Positions 1-5,188 of a stretch of DNA of 6,880 nucleotides are shown here, piece by piece. Source of the DNA: Eubacteriales bacterium (GTDB lineage Bacteria > Bacillota > Clostridia > Oscillospirales > CAG-272); the NCBI GenBank assembly GCA_028709565.1, contig JAQVWU010000157.1, forward strand, positions 1 through 6,880, in the 5' to 3' direction. Below the pieces are notes generated by a model. The model was not told where the DNA came from, searched no databases, and saw nothing but the letters and a program-made list of their open reading frames with translations. The first letter of the stretch is position 1. Every line of letters starts with the position of its first letter. Both the position numbers and the translations under genes were made by a program.

Positions 1-268
1 CGATCGTATCCGTTTTTTGAATGACAAGATAGCTTCATTTACTTCAGGCACGGCGGAAAGCAGACTGGCCCGTTATATTGAGAATCTGCGGGAGGAGGAC
101 GGCTGTGTTATCCTGCCGACCGGATTGAGACAGCTGGCCGATTCGCTGGATATCTCGCGGGCGTCCCTGTACCGGGCTTTTGATACGCTTGAATCGCTGG
201 GATGCATAAAACGTGATGGAAGAAAGATTGCTATTTTATCGGCGGAACTGTTGAAGGATGTTAAGTAA
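1..268 (+). CDS. Crp/Fnr-family transcriptional regulator, C-terminal DNA-binding part (5' end outside window)
   Basis: The frame is open from base 2 (reading DRIRFLNDKIASF...) to the TAA at 266-268, so this is the last 88 codons of a gene that starts upstream. A TTG at 17 is not a credible start because the reading continues through it. The stretch ASFTSGTAESRLARYI is the usual helix leading into the Crp-type winged helix-turn-helix. It is followed by LRQLADSLDISRASLYRAFDTLESLG (about nt 128-205), with ISRASLYRAFDTL as recognition helix, and by a wing IKRDGRKIAIL. The N-terminal cyclic-nucleotide-like sensor domain is not visible, so the effector (cAMP, heme, Fe-S, other) cannot be judged. 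The gene ends 42 bases before the binding-protein gene on the same strand with no clear terminator between, so it may be co-transcribed with the transporter or control it. The family call is firm; the regulon is inference. Confidence 0.85.
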   Translation, partial: DRIRFLNDKIASFTSGTAESRLARYIENLREEDGCVILPTGLRQLADSLDISRASLYRAFDTLESLGCIKRDGRKIAILSAELLKDVK

Positions 269-297
269 TTATAACCCGGAATATCAAACCGGAAAAG

Positions 298-303
298 AAA
301 GGG
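298..303 (+). promoter_or_regulatory. Ribosome binding site of the ABC binding-protein gene
   Basis: AAAGGG lies 7 bases before the ATG at 311. It supports that start and implies efficient initiation for the first gene of the transporter operon. Confidence 0.65.
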
Positions 304-310
304 TATTGCA

Positions 311-1276
311 ATGAAAAAGTTTTTAGCCATTTTGTTGATTTCAGTGTTCATATTCACCGTCTCCTGCGCGCCGGCAGCCAAAGGTGATGTCAGAATAACC
401 GTACTCGCCGGTCCTACCGGAATGGGTGCGGCAAAGTTGATGAGCGACAACGCGGAGGGTAAGGCGTCCAACAATTATACATTTACGGTGGCAACTTCAC
501 CCGATGAGGTAACGGCAGCCGTAATAAACGGTTCGGCTGACATAGCGGCTGTTCCCGCTAACCTGGCATCGGTATTATATAATAAAACCGAAAAAGACAT
601 TCAGATAATAGCCGTCAATACACTCGGTGTTCTGTATGTATTGGAGAACGGCGACAGTGTCAACGCAGTCAGCGATCTTCGCGGGAAGACTTTATACGCA
701 TCCGGCCAGGCGGCGACCCCCGAATATATCCTGAAACATGTTTTAAAGGAAAACGGCGTTGAACCCGACGTTGATGTTACAATCGAATATTACGGCGCGC
801 ACGCCGAACTGGCAACCCTCATTTCGTCGGGTGACATTGTACTGGGTATGCTGCCCGAACCCAACGTTACGTCGGTGCTGTCCGCCAATCCCGATGTGCG
901 CATAGCTCTGAATCTGACCGAAGAGTGGAATAAAATCTCAGGCGATGAAAGCAAGCTCATCCAGGGATGCGTTATCGCAAGCAAATCGTTTATCGAGGCA
1001 AACAAGCAGGCAGTCGATAATTTTCTTGACGAATACAGGGAGTCAATAGAATATGTAAACGCCAATCCGGCTGAGGCATCGCAGCTGATTGCCGACAACG
1101 GTATATTGTCAAAAGCTGACGTCGCGGAAAAGGCGATTCCGAACAGCAATATCGTATATATTGACGGAAACGAGATGCAGAAACAGTTTTCGGGCATGCT
1201 TAAGATATTATACGACGCGAATCCCGCCTCTGTGGGAGGTGCACTGCCTGACGACGTGTTCTATTATAAGAAGTGA
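311..1276 (+). CDS. ABC transporter substrate-binding lipoprotein (NitT/TauT, SsuA-like)
   Basis: A 321-residue extracytoplasmic solute-binding protein. Residues 1-19 form a lipoprotein signal: charged MKK, a hydrophobic run, then TVSC with Cys19 as the predicted lipidated residue, so the protein should be tethered to the outer face of the membrane. The mature part begins with a beta strand and VLAGPTGMGAAKLM (31-44), followed by SADIAAVPANLASVLYN (75-91) and LRGKTLYASGQAATPEYILKHVL (123-145). These are typical of the NMT1/SsuA-like periplasmic binding fold, which catches sulfonates, nitrate, taurine, pyrimidine precursors and related compounds. None of the residues I can see fixes the substrate. 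The start is supported by AAAGGG 7 bases upstream. Its stop overlaps the permease start by 4 bases, and the ATPase follows, completing an importer. Control by the upstream Crp/Fnr protein is plausible but unproven. Confidence 0.88.
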   Translation: MKKFLAILLISVFIFTVSCAPAAKGDVRITVLAGPTGMGAAKLMSDNAEGKASNNYTFTVATSPDEVTAAVINGSADIAAVPANLASVLYNKTEKDIQIIAVNTLGVLYVLENGDSVNAVSDLRGKTLYASGQAATPEYILKHVLKENGVEPDVDVTIEYYGAHAELATLISSGDIVLGMLPEPNVTSVLSANPDVRIALNLTEEWNKISGDESKLIQGCVIASKSFIEANKQAVDNFLDEYRESIEYVNANPAEASQLIADNGILSKADVAEKAIPNSNIVYIDGNEMQKQFSGMLKILYDANPASVGGALPDDVFYYKK

Positions 1277-2019
1277 AAAAAGCGGCCGGCATTATTAAAA
1301 ACGCGTGTGTCCTGCTTTTTTGGCTCGCGGTGTGGCAGACAGCCGCGTTGATAATCGGACGGGAACTGCTCATCCCCTCGCCGCTGAAGGTTGCCCTGCA
1401 ACTTGCGGAATTTGCGGTCAGCGGGGAGTTCTGGGTGATGATATTCGTGTCACTCATGAGGGTTATGGGCGGGTTTCTGCTGGGCGTTGTCTCGGGCATT
1501 CTGACCGCGGCGCTGGCGTTCCGGTTCAGAGTGATTCACGCGCTGATAGCGCCTCTGCTGACCGTCATACGGGTAACACCTGTAGCGTCTTTTATAATAT
1601 TGGCATTGGTATGGATGAGCAGCGGATTTGTGCCGATTTTTATCGCTTTTCTGATTGTATTGCCCATAGTCTGGAGCGGTGTGACGGCGGGTCTGGAATC
1701 GGTTGACCGTTCTCTTGCCGAAACCGCATTCATGTATAATTTCACGCGGCATAAATTGCTGACAAAACTGTATATTCCGTCGGTTATGCCGTTTTTCAAA
1801 ACATCGGTAATAAACGCCATAGGGTTCGCATGGAAGACCGGGGTAGCGGCGGAGGTGTTATGCGTGCCGGCGTTTTCCATAGGTAAACAAATATATGAAG
1901 CAAAACTGTATCTCGAGACGGTCGATTTGTTTGCGTGGACGGCGGCTCTCATCGTTATAAGTCTTATAATCGAAAACATACTCAAAATCGCGATGCGTAT
2001 GACGGAGATTAAATATTGA
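1273..2019 (+). CDS. ABC transporter permease (SsuC/TauC-like)
   Basis: A 248-residue inner-membrane permease of the BPD_transp_1 family that forms the channel for the solute delivered by the upstream lipoprotein. Hydrophobic segments lie near residues 10-28, 54-84, 103-115, 119-139, 178-198 and 219-238, giving the usual six-helix layout. The cytoplasmic coupling (EAA) loop is at about 149-173, reading LAETAFMYNFTRHKLLTKLYIPSVMP. It keeps the E-A-like start and the final I-P, but the usual central Gly is Asn156. The start is GTG at 1273, inside a GTGA overlap with the preceding stop; no ATG lies before the first helix, and the next Met (54) would remove it. There is no strong Shine-Dalgarno, so translation is probably coupled to the upstream gene. 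Length is normal for the family. The substrate is unknown. Confidence 0.88.
   Translation: MKKAAGIIKNACVLLFWLAVWQTAALIIGRELLIPSPLKVALQLAEFAVSGEFWVMIFVSLMRVMGGFLLGVVSGILTAALAFRFRVIHALIAPLLTVIRVTPVASFIILALVWMSSGFVPIFIAFLIVLPIVWSGVTAGLESVDRSLAETAFMYNFTRHKLLTKLYIPSVMPFFKTSVINAIGFAWKTGVAAEVLCVPAFSIGKQIYEAKLYLETVDLFAWTAALIVISLIIENILKIAMRMTEIKY
2004..2007 (+). promoter_or_regulatory. Ribosome binding site deciding the TTG start of the ABC ATPase
   Basis: GGAG ends 8 bases before the TTG at 2016. It lies inside the permease gene and supports the unusual TTG start in the TTGA overlap. Confidence 0.5.
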
Positions 2020-2648
2020 ATAATAAACCGAATATCATACTGGACAATATATCGAAAAGCTTCAGCGACAGGCAGATATTAAAAGAAGTGTCACTGGAAG
2101 TTCACTCCGGTAAAAGGACGGTATTGCTGGGACCGTCCGGCAGCGGCAAGACGACATTGTTGCGAATAATCGCCGGTCTGGATAAACCGGACAGCGGTTA
2201 TATAACGGGTATATCCCGAAAAGAAATCGCGTTCATGTTCCAGGAACCCCGCTTGTTTCCATGGCTGAGCGCTCTTGAAAATATCGCGTGCGTAATCGAT
2301 AAAAAACGTGCCGCCGCTCGAGAGGAAGCGGCGGCATGGCTTGAAAAAGTCGGATTGAATGATGACGGCGGTAAGTATCCCTCCGAACTGTCGGGCGGGA
2401 TGAACCGCAGGGTCTCGCTTGCGCGGACGCTTGCGTATAACAAGCCGGTTATTTTACTGGATGAGCCCTTTTACGGCCTGGATACGGCGCTCAAGAACGA
2501 CATAATAAAACTGGTAAAATCGGAAACCGAGGGCAGGACGGTTGTTTTTATAACGCATGATACAGGCGAAGCAAATGCCTTCGCGGATAAAATCATCTGC
2601 CTCAGTGAGGTCAACCGTTTACAGGCAGCCAGTCAAGCACCGTTCTGA
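2016..2648 (+). CDS. ABC transporter ATP-binding protein (SsuB/TauB-like), short C-terminus
   Basis: A 210-residue ATPase that powers the importer from the cytoplasmic side. All catalytic motifs are present in order: Walker A GPSGSGKTT (39-47), Q-loop FQEPRLFPW (Gln76) with the FPW typical of the NitT/TauT subfamily, signature LSGGM (125-129), Walker B VILLDEP (145-151) and switch His181 in ITHD. It begins at TTG in a 4-base TTGA overlap with the permease stop. No other start precedes the first beta strand (NIILDNISKSF). SsuB-type proteins usually run to about 240-255 residues, but here the sequence stops soon after ADKIICLS. The last dozen residues (VNRLQAASQAPF) are read from bases that also encode the C-terminus of the convergent esterase. 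The core should still hydrolyse ATP. An Ala/Glu-rich stretch at 99-108 coincides with an antisense terminator described separately. Confidence 0.9.
   Translation: MNNKPNIILDNISKSFSDRQILKEVSLEVHSGKRTVLLGPSGSGKTTLLRIIAGLDKPDSGYITGISRKEIAFMFQEPRLFPWLSALENIACVIDKKRAAAREEAAAWLEKVGLNDDGGKYPSELSGGMNRRVSLARTLAYNKPVILLDEPFYGLDTALKNDIIKLVKSETEGRTVVFITHDTGEANAFADKIICLSEVNRLQAASQAPF
2301..2338 (-). terminator. Rho-independent terminator of the esterase operon, antisense inside the ABC ATPase gene
   Basis: Read on the minus strand, TGCCGCCGCT (2336-2327), an 8-base loop (2326-2319) and AGCGGCGGCA (2318-2309) form a perfect 10-bp GC-rich stem. Two bases later comes TTTTTT (2306-2301). An outer C-G pair (2338/2307) can close over an A/C mismatch. 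On the plus strand no T-run follows the hairpin, so it acts only for minus-strand transcription, about 270 bases beyond the esterase stop. The same bases encode RAAAREEAAAW of the ATPase, so chance from Ala codon repeats is possible, but the T-run placement is exactly right for a terminator. Confidence 0.7.
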
Positions 2649-3363
2649 TTTTTTCGTCCCAGTATTTCCATTGATGGTCACCCGCAGACTCTTCATATGT
2701 CAGATCATATGACAAAGCCTTGAGGCGGTCCCGCATGACGGTGTTTTGTTCGTAAAGGAAATCTTCGGTTCCGCACCACATGTAAACCTTTGGCAGCGGC
2801 TTACCCGATTGCGCCAGTTTTTCGGCGGCTGAATAAAGGTCATTATCGCTGCCGTTGAAATCATCGGCTGTGCCGAAAATGTTGCGGTAAAATTCACTTA
2901 CATCGCTGTCATCTTTATGAAGGCCCATGTGAACCGCTCCGGACAGGGCAGCGACAGCCGAGAAGGTTTCGGAATCAAGCAGTCCAAGTTTCAGCGCTCC
3001 GTAGCCGCCCATCGAAAGTCCCGCCGCGTATGTATCCTCCCGGCGCGGTGATATTTTGGGAAACAAATCCCTGCATATCGACGGCAGTTCCTTTGCGATA
3101 AATGTGTAATAATTCAGACCGTGTTTCATATCGGTATACCATCCCAGATGAGTTGTCGGCATGATCACGGCTATTCGTTTTTCGTCCGCGTAGCGTTCGA
3201 TTGATGTCCTGCGCTGCCACACTGTATGGTCATCACTCATACCGTGGAGCAGATACAGTGAAGGATAGTGTGCGTCCTGCGGTGTTTCCTGCGGCAGTAT
3301 TACATCCATATTCATCATCATACCGAGTGTCTTTGAGAAAAAATTAACATGCAAGAGTGCCAT
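2611..3363 (-). CDS. EstA-like serine esterase (alpha/beta hydrolase, esterase D / COG0627-like)
   Basis: A 250-residue alpha/beta hydrolase resembling the tributyrin/acetyl esterases (EstA) of Gram-positive bacteria and S-formylglutathione hydrolases. Visible elements: an oxyanion-side LLHGM (38-42), the nucleophile elbow GLSMGG with Ser117, the acid Asp201 in CGTEDFLY, and the base His230 in GDHQWKYWD. There is no signal peptide, so it is cytoplasmic. It probably hydrolyses short-chain acyl esters, for example acetyl groups on sugars or small esters; the natural substrate is not readable. The ATG start is firmly set by AAAGGAG 7 bases upstream. It is the last gene of a three-gene minus-strand run, 38 bases after the TrmH-like gene. 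Its stop overlaps the convergent ABC ATPase by 38 bases. Length and motifs are normal and the gene looks intact. Confidence 0.88.
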   Translation of the reverse strand: MALLHVNFFSKTLGMMMNMDVILPQETPQDAHYPSLYLLHGMSDDHTVWQRRTSIERYADEKRIAVIMPTTHLGWYTDMKHGLNYYTFIAKELPSICRDLFPKISPRREDTYAAGLSMGGYGALKLGLLDSETFSAVAALSGAVHMGLHKDDSDVSEFYRNIFGTADDFNGSDNDLYSAAEKLAQSGKPLPKVYMWCGTEDFLYEQNTVMRDRLKALSYDLTYEESAGDHQWKYWDEKIRTVLDWLPVNG

Positions 3364-3370
3364 AATTTAA

Positions 3371-3377
3371 CTCCTTT
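3371..3377 (-). promoter_or_regulatory. Strong ribosome binding site of the esterase gene
   Basis: On the minus strand AAAGGAG ends 7 bases before the ATG at 3363. It is the strongest Shine-Dalgarno in the window and fixes the start. It contrasts with the absence of such a site before the two divergent genes at 5083 and 5189. Confidence 0.8.
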
Positions 3378-3403
3378 ATATTATTTATATTATTTATATT
3401 ATT
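3377..3403 (-). repeat. Three perfect tandem copies of a 9-base AT repeat
   Basis: The plus strand carries TATATTATT at 3377-3385, 3386-3394 and 3395-3403. The block fills most of the 38-base gap between the TrmH-like stop (3402-3404, overlapped by two bases) and the esterase ribosome binding site. Read on the minus strand it is AATAATATA x3, which leaves the mRNA unstructured just upstream of the strong Shine-Dalgarno. Confidence 0.9.
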
Positions 3404-4232
3404 ATTTTTTCATAATATTTCTCTGACGAATTGCTTCGCTGAACACAGCGGTCGCGGCGCAGGCGGCGTTAAACGAAGTAGCCGCTGACCTTTCCGACAT
3501 GGGTATTGTGGACAGAACATCGCAATTTTCTTTAAATATTCGGCTGAGTCCTTCGGCTTCATTGCCTGTCATGATTAATGTCGGGCAGGTCATATCGGTA
3601 TTGTATATCGCCGTCCGGCTGTGCGCCGTGGTGCCGACCGTTTTGAAATCCGGATATCGGTTTCTCATATTGGTTATATAGTCAAAAAGGGAGGCATTGT
3701 CGGTTGCCCTGACGCAGGAAAGGCTGAAAAAAGAACCCATGGTAGCGGCGATTACTTCCGGATCATACAGGTCCACCGCGTGACCCGTAATGATAAGACC
3801 GTCTATACCGAAGGCGTCACAGGAACGTATGACCGAACCCAGATTCCCCTTGTTTGACGGTCTGTCGAATAAGGCGATTATCGGGCATTCCGATGGATTT
3901 ATACATGAAAAGTCGTCATCCCGCATTTTTACCACAGCGACAATTTCGGATGATTCGGTTTTTGCGCTCAGTCTGTCCATCAGGACAGGTGTGAGTTCAT
4001 AATTTACGTCGGTTTTCACTCCGTCAATTGTATCGCAAGCCCAGCCTGACAGCGGTCTGTCGGGGGTATAACACAAAGAAACGATATGCCATCGGTTTTT
4101 TACGGCTTCGTTTATATTGCGCACACCTTCGACGAAAAATTCACCGGTTCTGTATCGTTTATTGCGGTTTGTTTTTAATGTCTCCAAATGCTGAAAGAGA
4201 GCGTCTGCGGTCATCAGTTTCTTTGTTGCCAT
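3402..4232 (-). CDS. TrmH/SpoU-family RNA 2'-O-ribose methyltransferase
   Basis: A 276-residue SPOUT-class enzyme that transfers methyl from S-adenosylmethionine to a ribose 2'-OH in rRNA or tRNA. The N-terminal substrate-binding domain shows RNKRYRTGEFFVEGVRNINEAVKN (23-46). The C-terminal knot domain has motif 1 DRPSNKGNLGSVIRSCDAFG (123-142, with Asn130 and catalytic-type Arg136), motif 2 LIMTGNEAEGLS (219-230) and motif 3 IPMSERSAATSFNAACAATAVF (243-264). Motif 3 is odd: seven residues separate IPM from SFN, where five are usual, and the normal loop Gly is missing. The ATG at 4232 has no good Shine-Dalgarno; it begins 23 bases after the rlmA-like stop. The target nucleotide cannot be deduced, although the RlmA-like neighbour suggests 23S rRNA. 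It is co-directional with the esterase 38 bases downstream. The family is certain; the target is not. Confidence 0.87.
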   Translation of the reverse strand: MATKKLMTADALFQHLETLKTNRNKRYRTGEFFVEGVRNINEAVKNRWHIVSLCYTPDRPLSGWACDTIDGVKTDVNYELTPVLMDRLSAKTESSEIVAVVKMRDDDFSCINPSECPIIALFDRPSNKGNLGSVIRSCDAFGIDGLIITGHAVDLYDPEVIAATMGSFFSLSCVRATDNASLFDYITNMRNRYPDFKTVGTTAHSRTAIYNTDMTCPTLIMTGNEAEGLSRIFKENCDVLSTIPMSERSAATSFNAACAATAVFSEAIRQRNIMKK

Positions 4233-4255
4233 TTTTAGTTTACCGTAGTTTTTTA

Positions 4256-5083
4256 TTATATTTTATTTAATTTATAGACAAGTATACGAAACTCCGCTTC
4301 TGTTTCAAGAAACGCGGCGTTTTTTATTTTAGCACGGTCATTTTCCGACGATGTATAATAATAAGGTGTCATCATGAACAGGTTCATAATGTCCCCGGCG
4401 GTATCTGGACGGAATATATACTTTATGTCGTGTTTATCGCAAAGAGTAAGTCCGTGCGTTTCACAGGGTTTAACTGCATTGGTATATGCTTCGTTATAGA
4501 CCAGCTGCTTGAGGGCGAGCAGATGGTTTTCAAGAGGCATTACATGGATGACAATACCGTCTTTTTTTAATATTCGCATGTATTCGGACAGAGCGAAAGG
4601 CGCGAATACATTTAATACCATGCCGACAGAACGGTCGTTTAAAGGCAGATCGTAAACGTTTGCGACAGCATATTCCGCTGCGCCGCGTCGTTTTGCAGCC
4701 GCATTGACCGCCGTTTTGGAGATATCTGCAGCGATGATATCTGCATTGATATTAGACTCTGCTAATTTCCGGGCAATGCCCTGTGTATAATAACCCTCTC
4801 CGCATCCCGCGTCAAGAATTAAACCGTTATTATAATGTTTTAGCAATATATCCGATACACCATCGAGCAGTGGACGATAATATCCCCGTTTAAGAAAAGC
4901 GCTGCGGGCTCCCACCATCAATGAGTCATCTCCGTGTCTTGATTTATTTGAGAGGAGAAGATTGACATAACCGCTTTTGGATAAATCAAAACTGTGATTG
5001 ACTTTACATCTCAAACAACCCGGAATCTTATACAATATGCCGCGGCAGACCGGGCATCTGAAAAAACTAATGCTATTATCCAT
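4256..5083 (-). CDS. rlmA: 23S rRNA (guanine-N1)-methyltransferase, RlmA family
   Basis: A 275-residue class I methyltransferase that methylates N1 of a guanine in helix 35 of 23S rRNA (G745 by the Gram-negative type, G748 by the Gram-positive RlmA(II)/TlrB type). The N-terminal zinc finger has Cys10, Cys13, Cys26 and His30, with the same C-x2-C-x12-C-x3-H spacing as E. coli RlmA; an extra Cys23 is present. Next come FDLSKSGYVNLL (32-43) and GDDSLMVGARSAFLKRGYYRPL (51-72), both family hallmarks. The SAM motif I is LDAGCGEGYYT (90-100), followed by acidic AADIS (118-122), NVFAPF (158-163), LVYNEAY (194-200) and MMTPYYY (237-243). No Shine-Dalgarno precedes the ATG at 5083, but a consensus promoter ends only 6 bases upstream, so a leaderless mRNA is likely. 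The G748-type product can alter sensitivity to tylosin and telithromycin. It heads the three-gene minus-strand unit. Confidence 0.88.
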   Translation of the reverse strand: MDNSISFFRCPVCRGILYKIPGCLRCKVNHSFDLSKSGYVNLLLSNKSRHGDDSLMVGARSAFLKRGYYRPLLDGVSDILLKHYNNGLILDAGCGEGYYTQGIARKLAESNINADIIAADISKTAVNAAAKRRGAAEYAVANVYDLPLNDRSVGMVLNVFAPFALSEYMRILKKDGIVIHVMPLENHLLALKQLVYNEAYTNAVKPCETHGLTLCDKHDIKYIFRPDTAGDIMNLFMMTPYYYTSSENDRAKIKNAAFLETEAEFRILVYKLNKI

Positions 5084-5089
5084 GAGATA

Positions 5090-5118
5090 ATTATAATACC
5101 TGCATCAGGATATGTCAA
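5090..5118 (-). promoter_or_regulatory. Consensus sigma-70/sigma-A promoter for the rlmA operon
   Basis: On the minus strand TTGACA (5118-5113), a 17-base spacer and TATAAT (5095-5090) match the consensus at all 12 positions with ideal spacing. Six bases separate the -10 box from the ATG at 5083, so transcription should begin at or within a base or two of the start codon. Confidence 0.88.
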
Positions 5119-5152
5119 GCTGAAGACAACAAAGTATGTTTTCGGAAAAAAC

Positions 5153-5181
5153 TTGACAAAACAAGCAAAATTGGGTAAAAT
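5153..5181 (+). promoter_or_regulatory. Near-consensus sigma-70/sigma-A promoter for the capA-like gene
   Basis: TTGACA (5153-5158), a 17-base spacer and TAAAAT (5176-5181) match 11 of 12 consensus positions. The ATG at 5189 follows 7 bases after the -10 box, again predicting a leaderless transcript. Its -35 faces away from the rlmA -35; the two CTTGACA heptamers form an inverted repeat separated by 32 bases. Confidence 0.83.
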
Positions 5182-5188
5182 ATATCGC

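Noticed and set aside
73..474. Long minus-strand open frame over the regulator/binding-protein junction
   Set aside because: It is antisense to two well-supported genes and shows no recognisable motif or ribosome binding site; a shadow frame.
2693..2712. TCATATG/CATATGA inverted repeat
   Set aside because: AT-rich, inside the esterase coding region, with no T-run or other partner signal.
2791..2822. Possible plus-strand terminator for the ABC operon (TGGC/GCCA then TTTTT) inside the esterase gene
   Set aside because: The stem is only 4 bp plus a bulged 3-bp extension with a large loop; too weak to call.
4255..4283. TATAAT on the minus strand over the rlmA stop, a possible internal promoter for the TrmH-like gene
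   Set aside because: No convincing -35: the nearest TTGTCT is at 15-base spacing. The 23-base gap fits simple co-transcription.
4294..4330. Plus-strand hairpin (CCGC...GCGG with inner GTTT/AAAC) followed by a long T-run inside rlmA
   Set aside because: The stem needs a 4-base bulge and a tiny loop, and no plus-strand gene lies upstream that would use it; most likely chance in an AT-rich 3' coding end.
5113..5158. TGTCAAG/CTTGACA inverted repeat as a regulator operator between the divergent genes
   Set aside because: The repeat is fully explained by the two outward-facing -35 boxes, and the 32 bases between them show no further symmetry.
4994..5188. Upstream extension of the capA-like reading frame
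   Set aside because: It would read through the rlmA 5' end and both promoters and place about 65 residues before the signal peptide; the ATG at 5189 fits far better.
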